Below are positions 30,293 to 39,990 of a stretch of DNA of 64,000 nt, piece by piece. The DNA lies in NCBI GenBank assembly GCA_032716605.1, contig CM064571.1:20575871-20639870 (forward strand). Direction: 5' to 3'. Source of the DNA: Paralithodes platypus. Taxonomy: Eukaryota > Arthropoda > Malacostraca > Decapoda > Lithodidae. The position numbers were made by a program, and so were the translations under genes. Positions within the stretch are counted from its first letter, which is position 1. Each line of letters starts with the position of its first letter. The notes below the pieces were generated by a model, which ran no database searches, was not told the DNA's origin, and worked only from the letters and a program-made list of their open reading frames with translations.

Positions 30293-30631
30293 CGTCACAA
30301 TAATAAAATACACAGGTTGGGTAAAAATCCAATCATGTGTTTCCCGTGAGTCAGTTTGTTAGCCAGGCAGTCTTTTTTGACGGACACAGTTTTTGACGGT
30401 CATTCATTAGGGCGACAGTCAAAATTAGCGGACTCAGGAGATTCAGCGGGCTCAACACTCCCCTGGTCCCAGCAGTCCGCGGGGTGAGCCATCTCCCGGT
30501 CTCAACACTCCCCCAGGGCTCAGCTTATGAACAGGCTAACTAAACACGAGGAGGGAAATAAAACATAAAACATCTCTTAATACTATTCAACTTTTAACAA
30601 TATATGCTTATAGATATGGACTCATCTTGAT
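30293..30631. other. Unassigned sequence
   Basis: CTCAACACTCCCC occurs twice (30448 and 30499), as does TTTTTGACGG (about 30373 and 30389). No gene recognised. Confidence 0.5.
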
Positions 30632-30969
30632 TTAAGGGGAGATGGGTCGTTTTTCTGGTCCCCCCATTCTACCTCACGTTTAGCCCCATTCGTTTTCAGA
30701 TTTTAAAACGTTTGCTCCATTAGTTTGGCGATTTTAAGACCTTTCATCCCATTTCTTTGTCAATATTAGGACCTTTCGTGCCATTTAGGTGTTGAATTTT
30801 TCCTGGCGAGCGATAGCAAGCCTATATTTCTATGAATAACCGGCCCTCGGCCGGGAGACGTTTCTACCGAAAAATGTACACATTTACCTTGAGTGGGGAT
30901 CTAGGGGTACCGGTATGTTTTTTTAAGCTTGATGGAGGTCTAGGGAACAAACTAAAAACCTCCCCTTAA
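30632..30969 (+). mobile_element. Family A TTAA element, copy A16 (older subtype)
   Basis: The left arm is TTAAGGGGAGATGGGTCG, the right end CCTCCCCTTAA. The core has decayed to GAGCGATAGCAAGCC and the hairpin reads CCGGCCCTCGGCCGG, still paired. Confidence 0.9.
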
Positions 30970-31012
30970 TACTATTCAACATTCAACAATACTTCTATGA
31001 ACTCATCTGGAC

Positions 31013-31246
31013 TTAACCCTCTCCGACATATGACGCAATTTTGAGCCTATTGGGGATACTTTAAAGCCTTTGTTACCATCAGGGGTATTTAGAAACCTTT
31101 AGTTTAGTTACTTCAACCTCTGCAGTTGTCTTTGAGTAGCTGTGGGCAGAAAACTAATTTTGGAGAGGTAATTATAAGAGTGAGAGAACTCTATTTCTTA
31201 TTGCTAATCTGGCAACCTCTGCGTCATAAATGCGTGAAAGGGTTAA
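31013..31246. mobile_element. Diverged family B-like TTAA element, copy B6
   Basis: TTAACCCTCTCCGACATATGACGC at the left (first 12 bases fit the family) faces GCGTCATAAATGCGTGAAAG then GGTTAA at the right. The interior lacks the usual CTTAGGAAGGATC box, so membership is tentative. Confidence 0.45.
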
Positions 31247-31831
31247 GTTACTTCGTGAGGGGATATATATATAGAGAGAGACATTGAAACGGGCCCCTTG
31301 TTGTGTATAATGTGTCAAGTATCGTATATGTTGAATGATCATGTATTATTATTATTATTATTATTGTTATTATTATTATTATTATTATTATTGGGGAGGT
31401 GTAGGTCAGGTCAGGTCAGGTGAGGGTATTGAGGGATAAGCCTTTACAACGGCACCTCGTAGCTACTTTCTACTTTTCCTATTTTCTGAAGAGTGTAGAG
31501 AGGGGAGAAGAGGGTGTTAGAGTGGCTTTGCTGTGTGTGTTATTAGTCTGTATACGTCGTTGAGAGGGAAGAAGGGGTGTTGGAGAGAGAGAGAGGAAGC
31601 TGTTGGAGTGGCTTTGTTATGTGTGTTATTAGTCTGTTGGTACACTTATAATAGGGGTTCACTCAGTCTGGGGTTCAGTGAGACTGCCCGTAAAGCCCCT
31701 AACAAAAATAGTGTCAGCCGGGAGGACCAATCAGAGGACTCAAAAATGGTGATTCTGGCGCGGGCTTTATGAGAAAACTCTGCAGCCAATCAGAGGCCGC
31801 GGGGAGAGTGTTGCCAAGGGTTACCATAATT
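31247..31831. other. Unassigned sequence with ATT microsatellite
   Basis: An ATT run lies at 31347-31392 and a triple TCAGG near 31407-31421. GTGTTGGAGAGA-type repeats occur at 31500-31640. No recognisable gene. Confidence 0.5.
31718..31792 (+). promoter_or_regulatory. Pair of CCAATCAGA boxes
   Basis: ACCAATCAGAGGACTC and GCCAATCAGAGGCCG stand about 60 bp apart in a GC-richer patch. CCAATCAG is the strongest form of the NF-Y/CCAAT element of metazoan promoters. No TATA box, initiator or downstream gene can be assigned, so this may be chance or part of an unrecognised element. Confidence 0.25.
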
Positions 31832-32113
31832 TTAAGGGGGGTAATGGTTATTTTTTGGTCTATTACTTTATTTATGTTTTAGTTTCCTAGCAACTCCATC
31901 AAGCTTAATAGAACGCCCCCTAGACCCCCATCTAGATAAATTTGTACATTTTTCGGTAGAATAATGTGCCGGCCGAAGGCCGGTTCCTCTAAAAATGACA
32001 GGCTCACTTTCGCTCGCCAGGAAAAAAATCCACACCTAAATGGCACGAAAGGTCTTAAATTTGACTACGAAATGGTGCGAAAGGTGTTAACATCGCCAAA
32101 GTAATGGGCAAAC
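31832..32113 (-). mobile_element. Family A TTAA element, copy A17, truncated
   Basis: It begins TTAAGGGGGGTAATGG and keeps CCGGCCGAAGGCCGG and GCTCACTTTCGCTCGCCAGG. It ends near AGTAATGGGCAAACTA, where the long hairpin starts. Confidence 0.8.
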
Positions 32114-32115
32114 TA

Positions 32116-32341
32116 ATCAAGTAAGGATAGAATGATATAAAAGGTAATCAGGAATGGTATATATATAGAGGGTGGAGGATCAGAGGAGGCGAAAATCAGG
32201 GGGCAAAAGTCTGCTATTGGTGGAGGCTGGAGGGGTATTCAATAGCAGACTTTTGCCCCCTGATTTTCGCCTCCTCTGATCCTCCACCCTCTATATATAC
32301 CATTCCTGTTTAACTTTTATATCATTCTATCCTTACTTGAT
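32116..32341. repeat. Long near-perfect inverted repeat (104-bp arms, 20-bp loop)
   Basis: The left arm 32116-32219 and right arm 32240-32341 are reverse complements except for a few changes (GGTAATC against GTTAAAC) and one TA step. The loop is 32220-32239. The right arm continues without a break into the Penelope-like sequence, and the left arm touches truncated element A17. Penelope-like elements are known to carry terminal repeats in inverted arrangements, so the arms may be inverted terminal-repeat pieces. Confidence 0.9.
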
Positions 32342-32376
32342 AATGCTGGTTGTCCAGTGAAACGCGTCGTATATCC
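32336..32376 (+). ncRNA. Hammerhead-like ribozyme core, degenerate
   Basis: CTTGATAA (a decayed CTGATGA box) is followed by a 5-bp stem with a TTGT loop (32345-32349 with 32354-32358), then GAAAC at 32359-32363 and a palindromic ACGCGT ending in GTC at 32366-32368. This is the order of a hammerhead with a minimal stem III, the type known from Penelope-like terminal repeats. The first box is mutated and the 5' half of stem I is not found, so activity is unlikely. Confidence 0.4.
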
Positions 32377-32451
32377 TGTATCATCATGTACATTAATGTA
32401 ATCCTGTACCACCATTAATTTTGATAATCTCCTTCATCTACTTCCTGCCAC

Positions 32452-32568
32452 CCAGCGAAAACTCATCAGAGACCTGGAAACTTTGAATAATAAAATTTCC
32501 AACGCAGAAATTGCCATTTCTTTCAACCTCGTATGTATTAAAGACAATTTATTACCTGGCTTTACTAA
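32452..32568 (+). pseudogene. Penelope-like element, N-terminal coding fragment
   Basis: One frame reads PATQRKLIRDLETLNNKISN then AEIAISFNLVCIKDNLLPGF over about 39 codons. The pattern KLxRDLExLNxKIxxxEIxIxFxxxCxxxNLLPxF resembles the N-terminal region before the RT of Penelope-like elements. It stops at a TA microsatellite (32570-32592). No RT or GIY-YIG domain is present. The call rests on pattern memory and the ribozyme-like context. Confidence 0.5.
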
Positions 32569-32714
32569 CATATATATATATATATATATATATTTCATTA
32601 TCCCAGTATATTATATATTGATTAGGTGAGGTCAGATTAGATTGGGCTTAGGCTATATTAAAAGTGTTGTTTATAATTATTTGCAACAAGTATTCTGTTT
32701 GCCTATATCATAAA

Positions 32715-32850
32715 CTATAGTCCATTCACTGTAAATAGGCCAGCAGTCTTGAAACCTGACATCTGTAACTCATATAGGGCTTGAGCAAATGCGCTGTAAA
32801 TCTCCACACCTATTCCCTGGCTGACTCTTCCTAAATTGTAGAAAAAATTA
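32715..32850 (+). mobile_element. CTATAG-terminus short element, fragment
   Basis: CTATAGTCCATTCACTGTAA then ATAGGC matches the terminus of the element at 44082-44295, and CTTGAAACCTGACATCTGTA echoes its interior. The second terminus is not evident. Confidence 0.55.
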
Positions 32851-32930
32851 GATGTAATAATTAACTAGTCTTGGTCTCGACTAATGGACAACAAGCAACA
32901 GTCTTCAATAACCACCAGTTCATTTAGGTT

Positions 32931-33265
32931 TTAAGGGGAGCGGGGCCGTTTTTACGGTCCCCCTTCTTCCTCATGTTTAGCCCCATCAGTTTTGAGATGG
33001 TAAGACTTTTGCACCATTAGTTTGTCGATGTTAAGATCTTTCGCCTATTTCGTTGTCAATATTAAGACCTTTCGTAAATATTAAGACCTTTCGTGGCCTT
33101 TAGGTTTCGATTTTTTCCTGGCAAGCGATAGCGAGCCTGTAACTGGCGGAACCGGCCTTCGGCCGTGACATTTTTCTACCGAAAAATGTACAAATTACTC
33201 TCGAAGGGGGATCTAGTGGAGTTTTTTTTAAGTTGATGGAGTTCTAGGGAGGAAAATCAAATAAT
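32931..33265 (+). mobile_element. Family A TTAA element, copy A18 (older subtype)
   Basis: It begins TTAAGGGGAGCGGGGCCG. TTAAGACCTTTCGT is duplicated internally (about 33061-33090). The right end is not clean; homology fades after CTAGGGAGGAAA. Confidence 0.8.
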
Positions 33266-33322
33266 ATATATGGGTATACTGTATAAGTAAATAGACTCCC
33301 AAATAACTACTGTACTGTCGCC

Positions 33323-33713
33323 TTATGGGGGGTGACCTGTTCTGTTCTGTCCTTTTCTATCTTTCTCTGGCTTGTATCCATTTGGCCCCATTCAGCCTAC
33401 TGTTTTAAGACGTTTAACACCATCCAGGTGTCACTTTTTTACTGGTGAGCGGTAGCGAGCCAGCATATTTTTTAGTTTTGTTTGACAGCAGGCTAAATTT
33501 GTACATTTTTCGATAGAAAAATGTTTCCGGCGAAGCCGGCTTTCTTCATATAATGCTGGCTCGCTATCGCTCGCCAGGAATAAATCGACACCTAGATGGG
33601 GATAAACGTCTTAAAATAGGTGGCTGAATGGGGCCGAATGGATGAAAGCCGGAGTAAGAGAGAAAAGGACAGAAATAACAAAAAGCAGGTCTCCCCCCCC
33701 CCCCCCCTCTTAA
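33323..33713. mobile_element. Fold-back TTAA element related to family A, copy F2
   Basis: A sister of F1 (21138-21518): left TTATGGGGGGTGACC, right CTCTTAA after a long C run, opposed cores GAGCGGTAGCGAGCC and GGCTCGCTATCGCTCGCC, and central TCCGGCGAAGCCGG. Confidence 0.85.
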
Positions 33714-33939
33714 CGACTAATGGACAACAAGAGCAACAGTCTTCAATAACCACCAGTTCATTTCGTTTTAAAGTTCGCGGGACTTTTTGCGGCCCATGGT
33801 AATTGGTCTAATCTATCCAAATTAGAGATGAAACCGTAAGTAACCGAAGTAAAAATGAAGAGGACATTTTGATTGGCTCTTTCTGGGCATCGTGTGTGGG
33901 GGGGGGGGGGGGGGACTATGTCAATTATTCTGATGTGCA

Positions 33940-34060
33940 TTTTGTGTGACTCTTTCCTTGTGTATGCAATGAGCATCCTGGGTTCGAATCCACGGACTGC
34001 CACATGTGTTTGTAAACATTTCATTAATCGATTTTAGGAGTATAGTTGGTTGTTGGAAGG
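33940..34060 (+). mobile_element. tRNA-derived SINE type A, copy 3
   Basis: GCATCCTGGGTTCGAATCC is a good B box, followed by ACGGACTGCCACATGTGTTT and CATTTCATTAATCGATTTTA, the type A tail. The A-box half is eroded. Confidence 0.6.
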
Positions 34061-34097
34061 AACATAATAATTATTATTACATTTGTTGTTCTTGGTT

Positions 34098-34423
34098 TTA
34101 AGGGGAGGTATTTAGTTTGTTCCCGAGACCTCCATCAAGCTTAAAATAACCCCCTTGAGTCCCTTTCAAGATAAATTTTTAAATTTTTCGGTAGAAAAAT
34201 GTCCCGGCCGAAGGCCGGTTCCTCTTAAATTACAGGCTCGCTATCGCTCGCCAGGATAAAATCGACACCTGAATTGCACGAAAGGTCTTAATATGGGGTG
34301 AAAGTTCTTAAAATCGCTAAACTAATGGGGCAAACGTTTTATAATATCAAAAGCAATGGGGCTCTAAACATGAGGGAGAAAGGGGTCAAGAAAAAAATCC
34401 CTCAAGTGGAGATCTCCCCTTAA
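34098..34423 (-). mobile_element. Family A TTAA element, copy A20
   Basis: A complete copy with TTAA on both sides and perfect hairpins. The right TTAA is also the first TTAA of the following family B element. Confidence 0.95.
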
Positions 34424-34585
34424 CCCCTACAGTACCGGAGACGTCTGTTCTTGTTTATTGTGGCAACTATGAGACTTATTATATTCAGCTTAGGAAGGAC
34501 CTCTAGCAATAATATGGCTTCAAAGGATCTCAACCATACCCTTCTAACTACCGCAGATCCTTCCTAAGCTGCATAAAAGATTGCA
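34420..34585. mobile_element. Family B fold-back element, copy B7, right end missing
   Basis: TTAACCCCTACAGTACCGGA opens the left arm. The opposed boxes CAGCTTAGGAAGGACCTC and GCAGATCCTTCCTAAGCTGC follow, but the right TTAA terminus is missing. Confidence 0.65.
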
Positions 34586-34747
34586 CGCGTTTATTACTGT
34601 ATTTGCATATAATTATTTTAATTTGTATTGTTAGTTTTGAAATGTATTCCATCCGTTTATTCCTTCGTCGTTCTTTCCTTCCATCCTTCCTTCAGTCCGG
34701 CCGGCCTTTCCTATATTACTCATAACTTTTAATCATCACTCTGTTGT

Positions 34748-34943
34748 ACGAGAGAGAGAGAGAGAGAGAGCAAGAGGAGAGAGAGGGAGAGGGAGAGAGA
34801 AGGAGAGGGAGAGGGAGAGAGAGGGAGAGAGAAGGAGAGGGAGAGGGAGAGAGAAGGAGAGGGAGAGGGAGAGAGAAGGAGAGGGAGAGAAGAGAGAGGA
34901 GAGCGAGAGGAAGAGAGATGAGAGAGAGAGAGAGAGAGAGGAG

Positions 34944-35013
<70 letters not shown>
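34748..35013. repeat. (GA)n/(GAGG)n microsatellite
   Basis: About 265 bp of GA with AGGAGA and GGGAGA steps in the left half and a pure GA run in the right half. Confidence 0.95.
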
Positions 35014-35014
<1 letters not shown>

Positions 35015-35115
35015 GAGTGAGTCCCACAGAGTCAATGTAATATAAAATGAAATATTGTGGTGTGATTGTTTTCGGATTGTCCCACACCACCAGTTTATAC
35101 CAGGGAGATGGTGGC

Positions 35116-36375
35116 AGATATTCAGTATATTGTATTTTATCCCTATGAAGATATTCAGTATATTGTATTTTATCCCTATGAAGATATTCAGTATATTGTA
35201 TTTTATCCCTATGAAGATATTCAGTATATTGTATTTTATTCCCTATGAAGATATACAGTATATTGTATTTTATCCCTATGAAGATATTCAGTATATTGTA
35301 TTTTATTCCCTATGAAGATATACAGTATATTGTATTTTATCCCTATGAAGATATACAGTATATTGTATTTTATTCCCTATGAAGATATACAGTATATTGT
35401 ATTTTATCCCTATGAAGATATACAGTATATTGTATTTTATTCCCTATGAAGATATACAGTATATTGTATTTTATCCCTATGAAGATATACAGTATATTGT
35501 ATTTTATTCCCTATGAAGATATTCAGTATATTGTATTTTATCCCTATGAAGATATACAGTATATTGTATTTTATTCCCTATGAAGATATTCAGTATATTG
35601 TATTTTATCCCTATGAAGATATACAGTATATTGTATATTATCCCTATGAAGATATACAGTATATTGTATTTTATCCCTATGAAGATATTCAATATATTGT
35701 ATTTTATTCCCTATGAAGATATAAGTATATTGTATTTTATCCCTATGACGATATTCAGTATATTGTATTTTTATCCCTATGAAGATAAACAGTATATTGT
35801 ATTTTATCCCTATGAAGATATTCAGTATATTGTATTTTATCCCTATGAAGATATACAGTATATTGTATTTTATCCCTATGAAGATATTCAGTATATTGTA
35901 TTTTATCCCTATGAAGATATACAGTATATTGTATTTTATCCCTATGAAGATATTCAGAATATTGTAGTATTTTATTCCCTATGAAGATATACAGTATATT
36001 GTATTTTATCCCTATGAAGATATTCAGTATATTGTATTTTATCCCTATGAAGATATACAGTATATTGTATTTTATCCCTATGAAGATATTCAGTATATTG
36101 TATTTTATTCCCTATGAAGATATTCAGTATATTGTATTTTATCCCTATGAAGATATTCAGTATATTGTATTTTATCCCTATGAAGATATTCAGTATATTG
36201 TATTTTATCCCTATGAAGATATTCAGTATATTGTATGATTTCCCTATGAAGATATTCAGTATATTGTATTATTTCCCTATGAAGATATTCAGTATATTGT
36301 ATTATTTCCCTATGAAGATTTACAGTATATTGTATTTTTCCCCTATGAAGATACTGTATACAGTATACCGGTATT
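35116..36375 (+). repeat. 33-bp minisatellite
   Basis: About 38 units of GAAGATATTCAGTATATTGT plus ATTTTATCCCTAT. The main variation is TATTC against TATAC, often alternating, and an extra T in TATTCCC that shifts frame. Long Ile/Tyr/Phe frames on both strands come from the unit length being a multiple of 3. It ends beside a TACCGGTA at about 36367. Confidence 0.95.
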
Positions 36376-36490
36376 GTATTTTTCCCTATTTGAATAAAGG
36401 AGACAAAAGGCAAAACTACCTGTAACAAGGAAGCAAATAATAGTTGAAGCCTATATTCTGATAACGATAAGCCAGTGATTCGGTGGTTCA

Positions 36491-36860
36491 TTAAGAGGAG
36501 TGAGTCGTTTTTCTGGTTCCCCTTCTTCCTCATGTTTAGCCCCGTTACTTTTCAGAATATTAGACGTTCGACCCATTAGTTTGGCAATTTGTTTTACCTT
36601 TCGCCCCATTTCTTTGTCAATATTAAGACTTCGTGTAATTTAGGTGTCGATCTTTTTCCTGACGAATATTAGCGAGCCTGTAATTTAAGAGGAACCGGCC
36701 TTCGGCCGGGACAGTTTTCTATCGAAAAACGTACACATTTATCTTGAAGGAGGGTCTTGGGGGTGTTTTTTTAAAGCTTGATGGAGGTCTAGGGAGGAAA
36801 CTTAAAAAAGAATAATAAGATACATAAATGAGCCAATAAATAGGCTCATCCCCCCCTTAA
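36491..36860 (+). mobile_element. Family A TTAA element, copy A21 (older subtype)
   Basis: It runs from TTAAGAGGAGTGAGTCG to TCATCCCCCCTTAA. The right part carries an extra AT-rich segment (AATAATAAGATACATAAATG) seen also in A28. Confidence 0.85.
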
Positions 36861-36994
36861 TGCCCCAGCCACACTAACGAGTTCTGGCCACTGATCTGCA
36901 TATATATATCATTGGTCCCTCCAGGCCAGGCCATGGAGGCACGTTCCCGATATCTACAGTTGGTGGTATCCAGATGTTGCCCTCTATATGTCAG

Positions 36995-37880
36995 TTAACC
37001 CCTATTGTACCGGTGACGTCTCTTTAAACCACCCTTCTGTACCGGTGACGTCTCTTTAAACCACCCTTCTGTACCGGTGACGTCTCTTTAAACCACCCTT
37101 CTGTACCGGTGACGTCTCTTTAAACCACCCTTCTGTACCGGTGACGTCTCTTTAAACCACCCTTCTGTACCGGTGACGTCTCTTTAAACCACCCTTCTGT
37201 ACCGGTGACGTCTCTTTAACCCCTTCTGTACCGGTGACGTCTCTTTAACCCCTTCTGTACCGGTGACGTCTCTTTAACCCCTTCTGTACCGGTGACGTCT
37301 CTTTAACCCCTACTGTACCGGTGACGTCTCTTTAACCCCTGGTGTAGCGGTGACGTCTCTTTAACCCCTACTGTACCGGTGACGTCTCTTTAACCCCTTC
37401 TGTACCGGTGACGTCTCTTTAACCCCTTCTGTACCGGTGACGTCTCTTTAACCCCTTCTGTACCGGTGACGTCTCTTTAACCCCTACTGTACCGGTGACG
37501 TCTCTTTAACCCCTTCTGTACCGGTGACGTCTCTTTAACCCCTACTGTACCGGTGATGTCTCTTTAACCCCTACTGTACCGGTGATGTCTTAACCAACCC
37601 CTACTGTACCGGTGATGTCTTAACCAACCCCTACTGTACCGGTGATGTCTTAACCAACCCCTACTGTACCGGTGACGTCTCTTTAACCCCTTCTGTACCG
37701 GTGACGTCTCTTTAACCCCTTCTGTACCGGTGACGTCTCTTTAACCCCTTCTGTCCCGGTGACGTCTCTTTAACCCCTACTGTACCGGTGACGTCTCTTT
37801 AACCCCTTCTGTACCGGTGACGTCTCTTTAACCCCTTCTGTACCGGTCACGTCTCTTTAACCCCTTCTGTCCCTTCTGAC
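36995..37880 (+). repeat. 29/32-bp minisatellite made of family B termini
   Basis: About 30 units. The first six have a 32-bp period (with AAACCACCC), and the rest are mostly 29 bp: TTAACCCCTTCTGTACCGGT plus GACGTCTCT. Later units include a variant with TCTTAACCAACCCC. The unit is the same sequence as the terminus of family B copies such as 23521 (TTAACCCCTTCTATACCGGT then GACGT) and 34420. Confidence 0.95.
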
Positions 37881-37884
37881 ATCT

Positions 37885-38250
37885 GTGGGGAGGTTGGTAG
37901 ACCTGGTTTGTTGTGCTTACATCGGAGAGGTTGGTAGTCCTGGGGTGATTTGGTAGACCTGTTTTGTTGTGTTTACATCTACAGGGAGGTTGGTAGTCCT
38001 GGTGTGTTTGGTAGGCCTGGTTTGTTGTGTATAAATCTGTGGGGAGGTTGGTAGTACTGGGGTGGTTTGGTAGGCCTGGTTTATTGTGTTTACATCCGTG
38101 GAGAGGTTGGTAGTTCTGGAGTATTTGGTAGGCTTAGTTTGTTGTGTATAAATCTGTGGGGAGGTTGGTATTACTGGGGTGGTTTGGTATGCCTGGTTTG
38201 TTGTGTTTACATCTACGGGGAGGTTGGTAGTCCTGGGGTGGTAGGTAGAA
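37885..38250 (+). repeat. About 57-bp minisatellite, locus 1
   Basis: About six units of TTGTGTTTACATCTGTGGGG, AGGTTGGTAGTCCTGG and GGTGTTTGGTAGGCCTGG. The same unit opens the array at 59437. Confidence 0.9.
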
Positions 38251-38326
38251 TGTAACAGTGTATGTTACGAGAAGTTAACAAGTAAATAGGCTGTATACAG
38301 TTTTATGTTATCCGACCTTTATTAGA

Positions 38327-38662
38327 TTAAGGGGAGATATCGACTTGAGGGATTTTTTTCTGGACCCCTTTCTCCCTCATGTTTAGCCCCATTGCTTTTG
38401 AGATTTTAAGACAGTCGCCCCATTAGTATGGCGATTTTAAGAACTTTCGCCCCATTTCCGTCAATTTTAAGACCTTTCGTGCAATTTAGGTGTCGATTTT
38501 ATCCTGGCGAGCGATAGCGAGCCTGTAATTTAAGAGGTACCGGCTTTCAGCCGGGACATTTTTCTACCGAAAAATGTACAAATTTATCTTGAAAGGGGCT
38601 CAAGGGGGTGTAATCTTAAGCTTGATGGATATCTAGAGACCAAACTAAAAACCTCCCCTTAA
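38327..38662 (+). mobile_element. Family A TTAA element, copy A22
   Basis: A complete copy with TTAA on both sides and the CCGGCTTTCAGCCGG hairpin form. Confidence 0.95.
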
Positions 38663-38824
38663 CAGTTTCGTATTGTATGTTGTGTATTGGAGTTCACTGG
38701 GGGTGGTTTTCGTCTGGATTTACTCTATATGTTACATAAAAATAGTTCGTGTTGGTGCTTCTTTTCAGTATCATTAGTTTATATTTAAGAGTTTGTTGCT
38801 TTGTTTTAGCCTAAATGCCTCTTA

Positions 38825-38860
<36 letters not shown>

Positions 38861-38867
38861 TTATTTA

Positions 38868-39420
38868 TTTATTTTTATTTTTTTTCTATATTCCAACTTA
38901 CTTCCTCTCGGGCATAGGCTGAGAGCCTTAACATTCACCGCTTTACAATGAACAGTGAAGCCCGTGAGGTCTTGTTCCAGTCTAGGGAGTGAGACATGTG
39001 AAGCACGTAGAGTACAACGAGCACCTGCCATCTTGCCTTCACATGAGGCACGGTGCTCACTCATGGTCCGAAACGACCCCATCTCTGAAGCCACCTCGTT
39101 CCCGTGCTTCACTGTTTCACCCCCTACACTCGGACTCTCACACTTACACACACACAACGCCACCTGTTGAGCAGATAACTCACCAGGCATTGCACCCCTA
39201 TAGCATATTTTGAATATGGGAATATTCATACAGTGCTATTTAATCAGGGAACAATGAGGGTATTTTATTGACGTTTCGGTGGGCTTGTGGTAATGCACTG
39301 ATACCAGGTACAGCACAAATTCCATCCCAATAATATCTTCCCATTGATACATCGGGATTTGAACCCGGGACCTTTGGATTACCAGGCCAGTGGCAAGACC
39401 ACTCCACCACACCTCCCCTA
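38868..39420 (-). mobile_element. tRNA-derived SINE type B, long copy
   Basis: On the minus strand it starts GGGAGGTGTGGTGGAGTGGT (A-box region), has CTGGTAATCCAAAGGTCCCG and GGGTTCAAATCCC (B box), and a body through ACCTGGTATCAGTGCATTAC and TGATTAAATAGCACTG. It continues through CTAGACTGGAACAAGACCTC and ends in an A/T-rich tail near 38870. The length of about 550 nt is long for a SINE. The plus-strand copy at 54528-55000 aligns over most of it. Confidence 0.75.
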
Positions 39421-39765
39421 AATTGATGAATTTATTATTATTATTATCATTATGTTTTTGTTATATTTATATATATTTGTTGTGTATGTTTTGCTCGTTT
39501 TGTGTAGCCAATACAGCCAATGTGTCTGTTGGTGATGGTGTTTATGTTTTGCTTCGTTTTATGTGTCGCAACGTGTTTGTATATTTTAACCTGGTAGATT
39601 GGTGGGTTGGGGAGAACCTCAATGCTATTTCTGTTGATACTTTCTTTCACATGGGTTAGGCATATCACGTACTGGTACTGTACAAATAGCCTTGTAAGCA
39701 TCCTTTGATCTGTTACTGCTTGGTTTCCTTTGTACTCCCCCCCCCCCCTCCTAACCCGAGTAACA
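39421..39765. other. Unassigned sequence
   Basis: No repeat match or domain. The short frame near 39450-39660 has no recognisable motif. Confidence 0.5.
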
Positions 39766-39770
39766 CACAC

Positions 39771-39823
<53 letters not shown>
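39766..39823. repeat. (CA)n microsatellite
   Basis: A CA run of about 55 bp. Confidence 0.95.
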
Positions 39824-39824
<1 letters not shown>

Positions 39825-39898
39825 TTATCTACATTGTATGGCCTGCTACTGTCAGTCTGGCTTGTACAATACTAGCACAACTCGGGCTGAGAGAGAGA

Positions 39899-39990
39899 GA
39901 AGGGGGTTCTAGGGGGTGTTTTTTTACAGCTTGATGGAGGTCTAGCAAGGAAACTAAGAAATAAATGATTAAATGACTGACTATACATAA
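39899..39990 (+). mobile_element. Family A fragment, copy A23
   Basis: Only the right-hand segment: GGGGGTTCTAGGGGGTG, CTTGATGGAGGTCTAG and AAGGAAACTAAGAAATAAAT. Confidence 0.7.

Larger units (their letters stand above)
32878..33770 (+). repeat. Direct repeats of about 55 bp flanking two TTAA elements
   Basis: CGACTAATGGACAACAAG followed by CAACAGTCTTCAATAACCAC and CAGTTCATTT occurs at 32878-32934 and again at 33714-33770, with one 3-bp insertion in the second. Between them lie A18 and fold-back element F2. The arrangement looks like a local duplication or an event between flanks. Confidence 0.8.
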
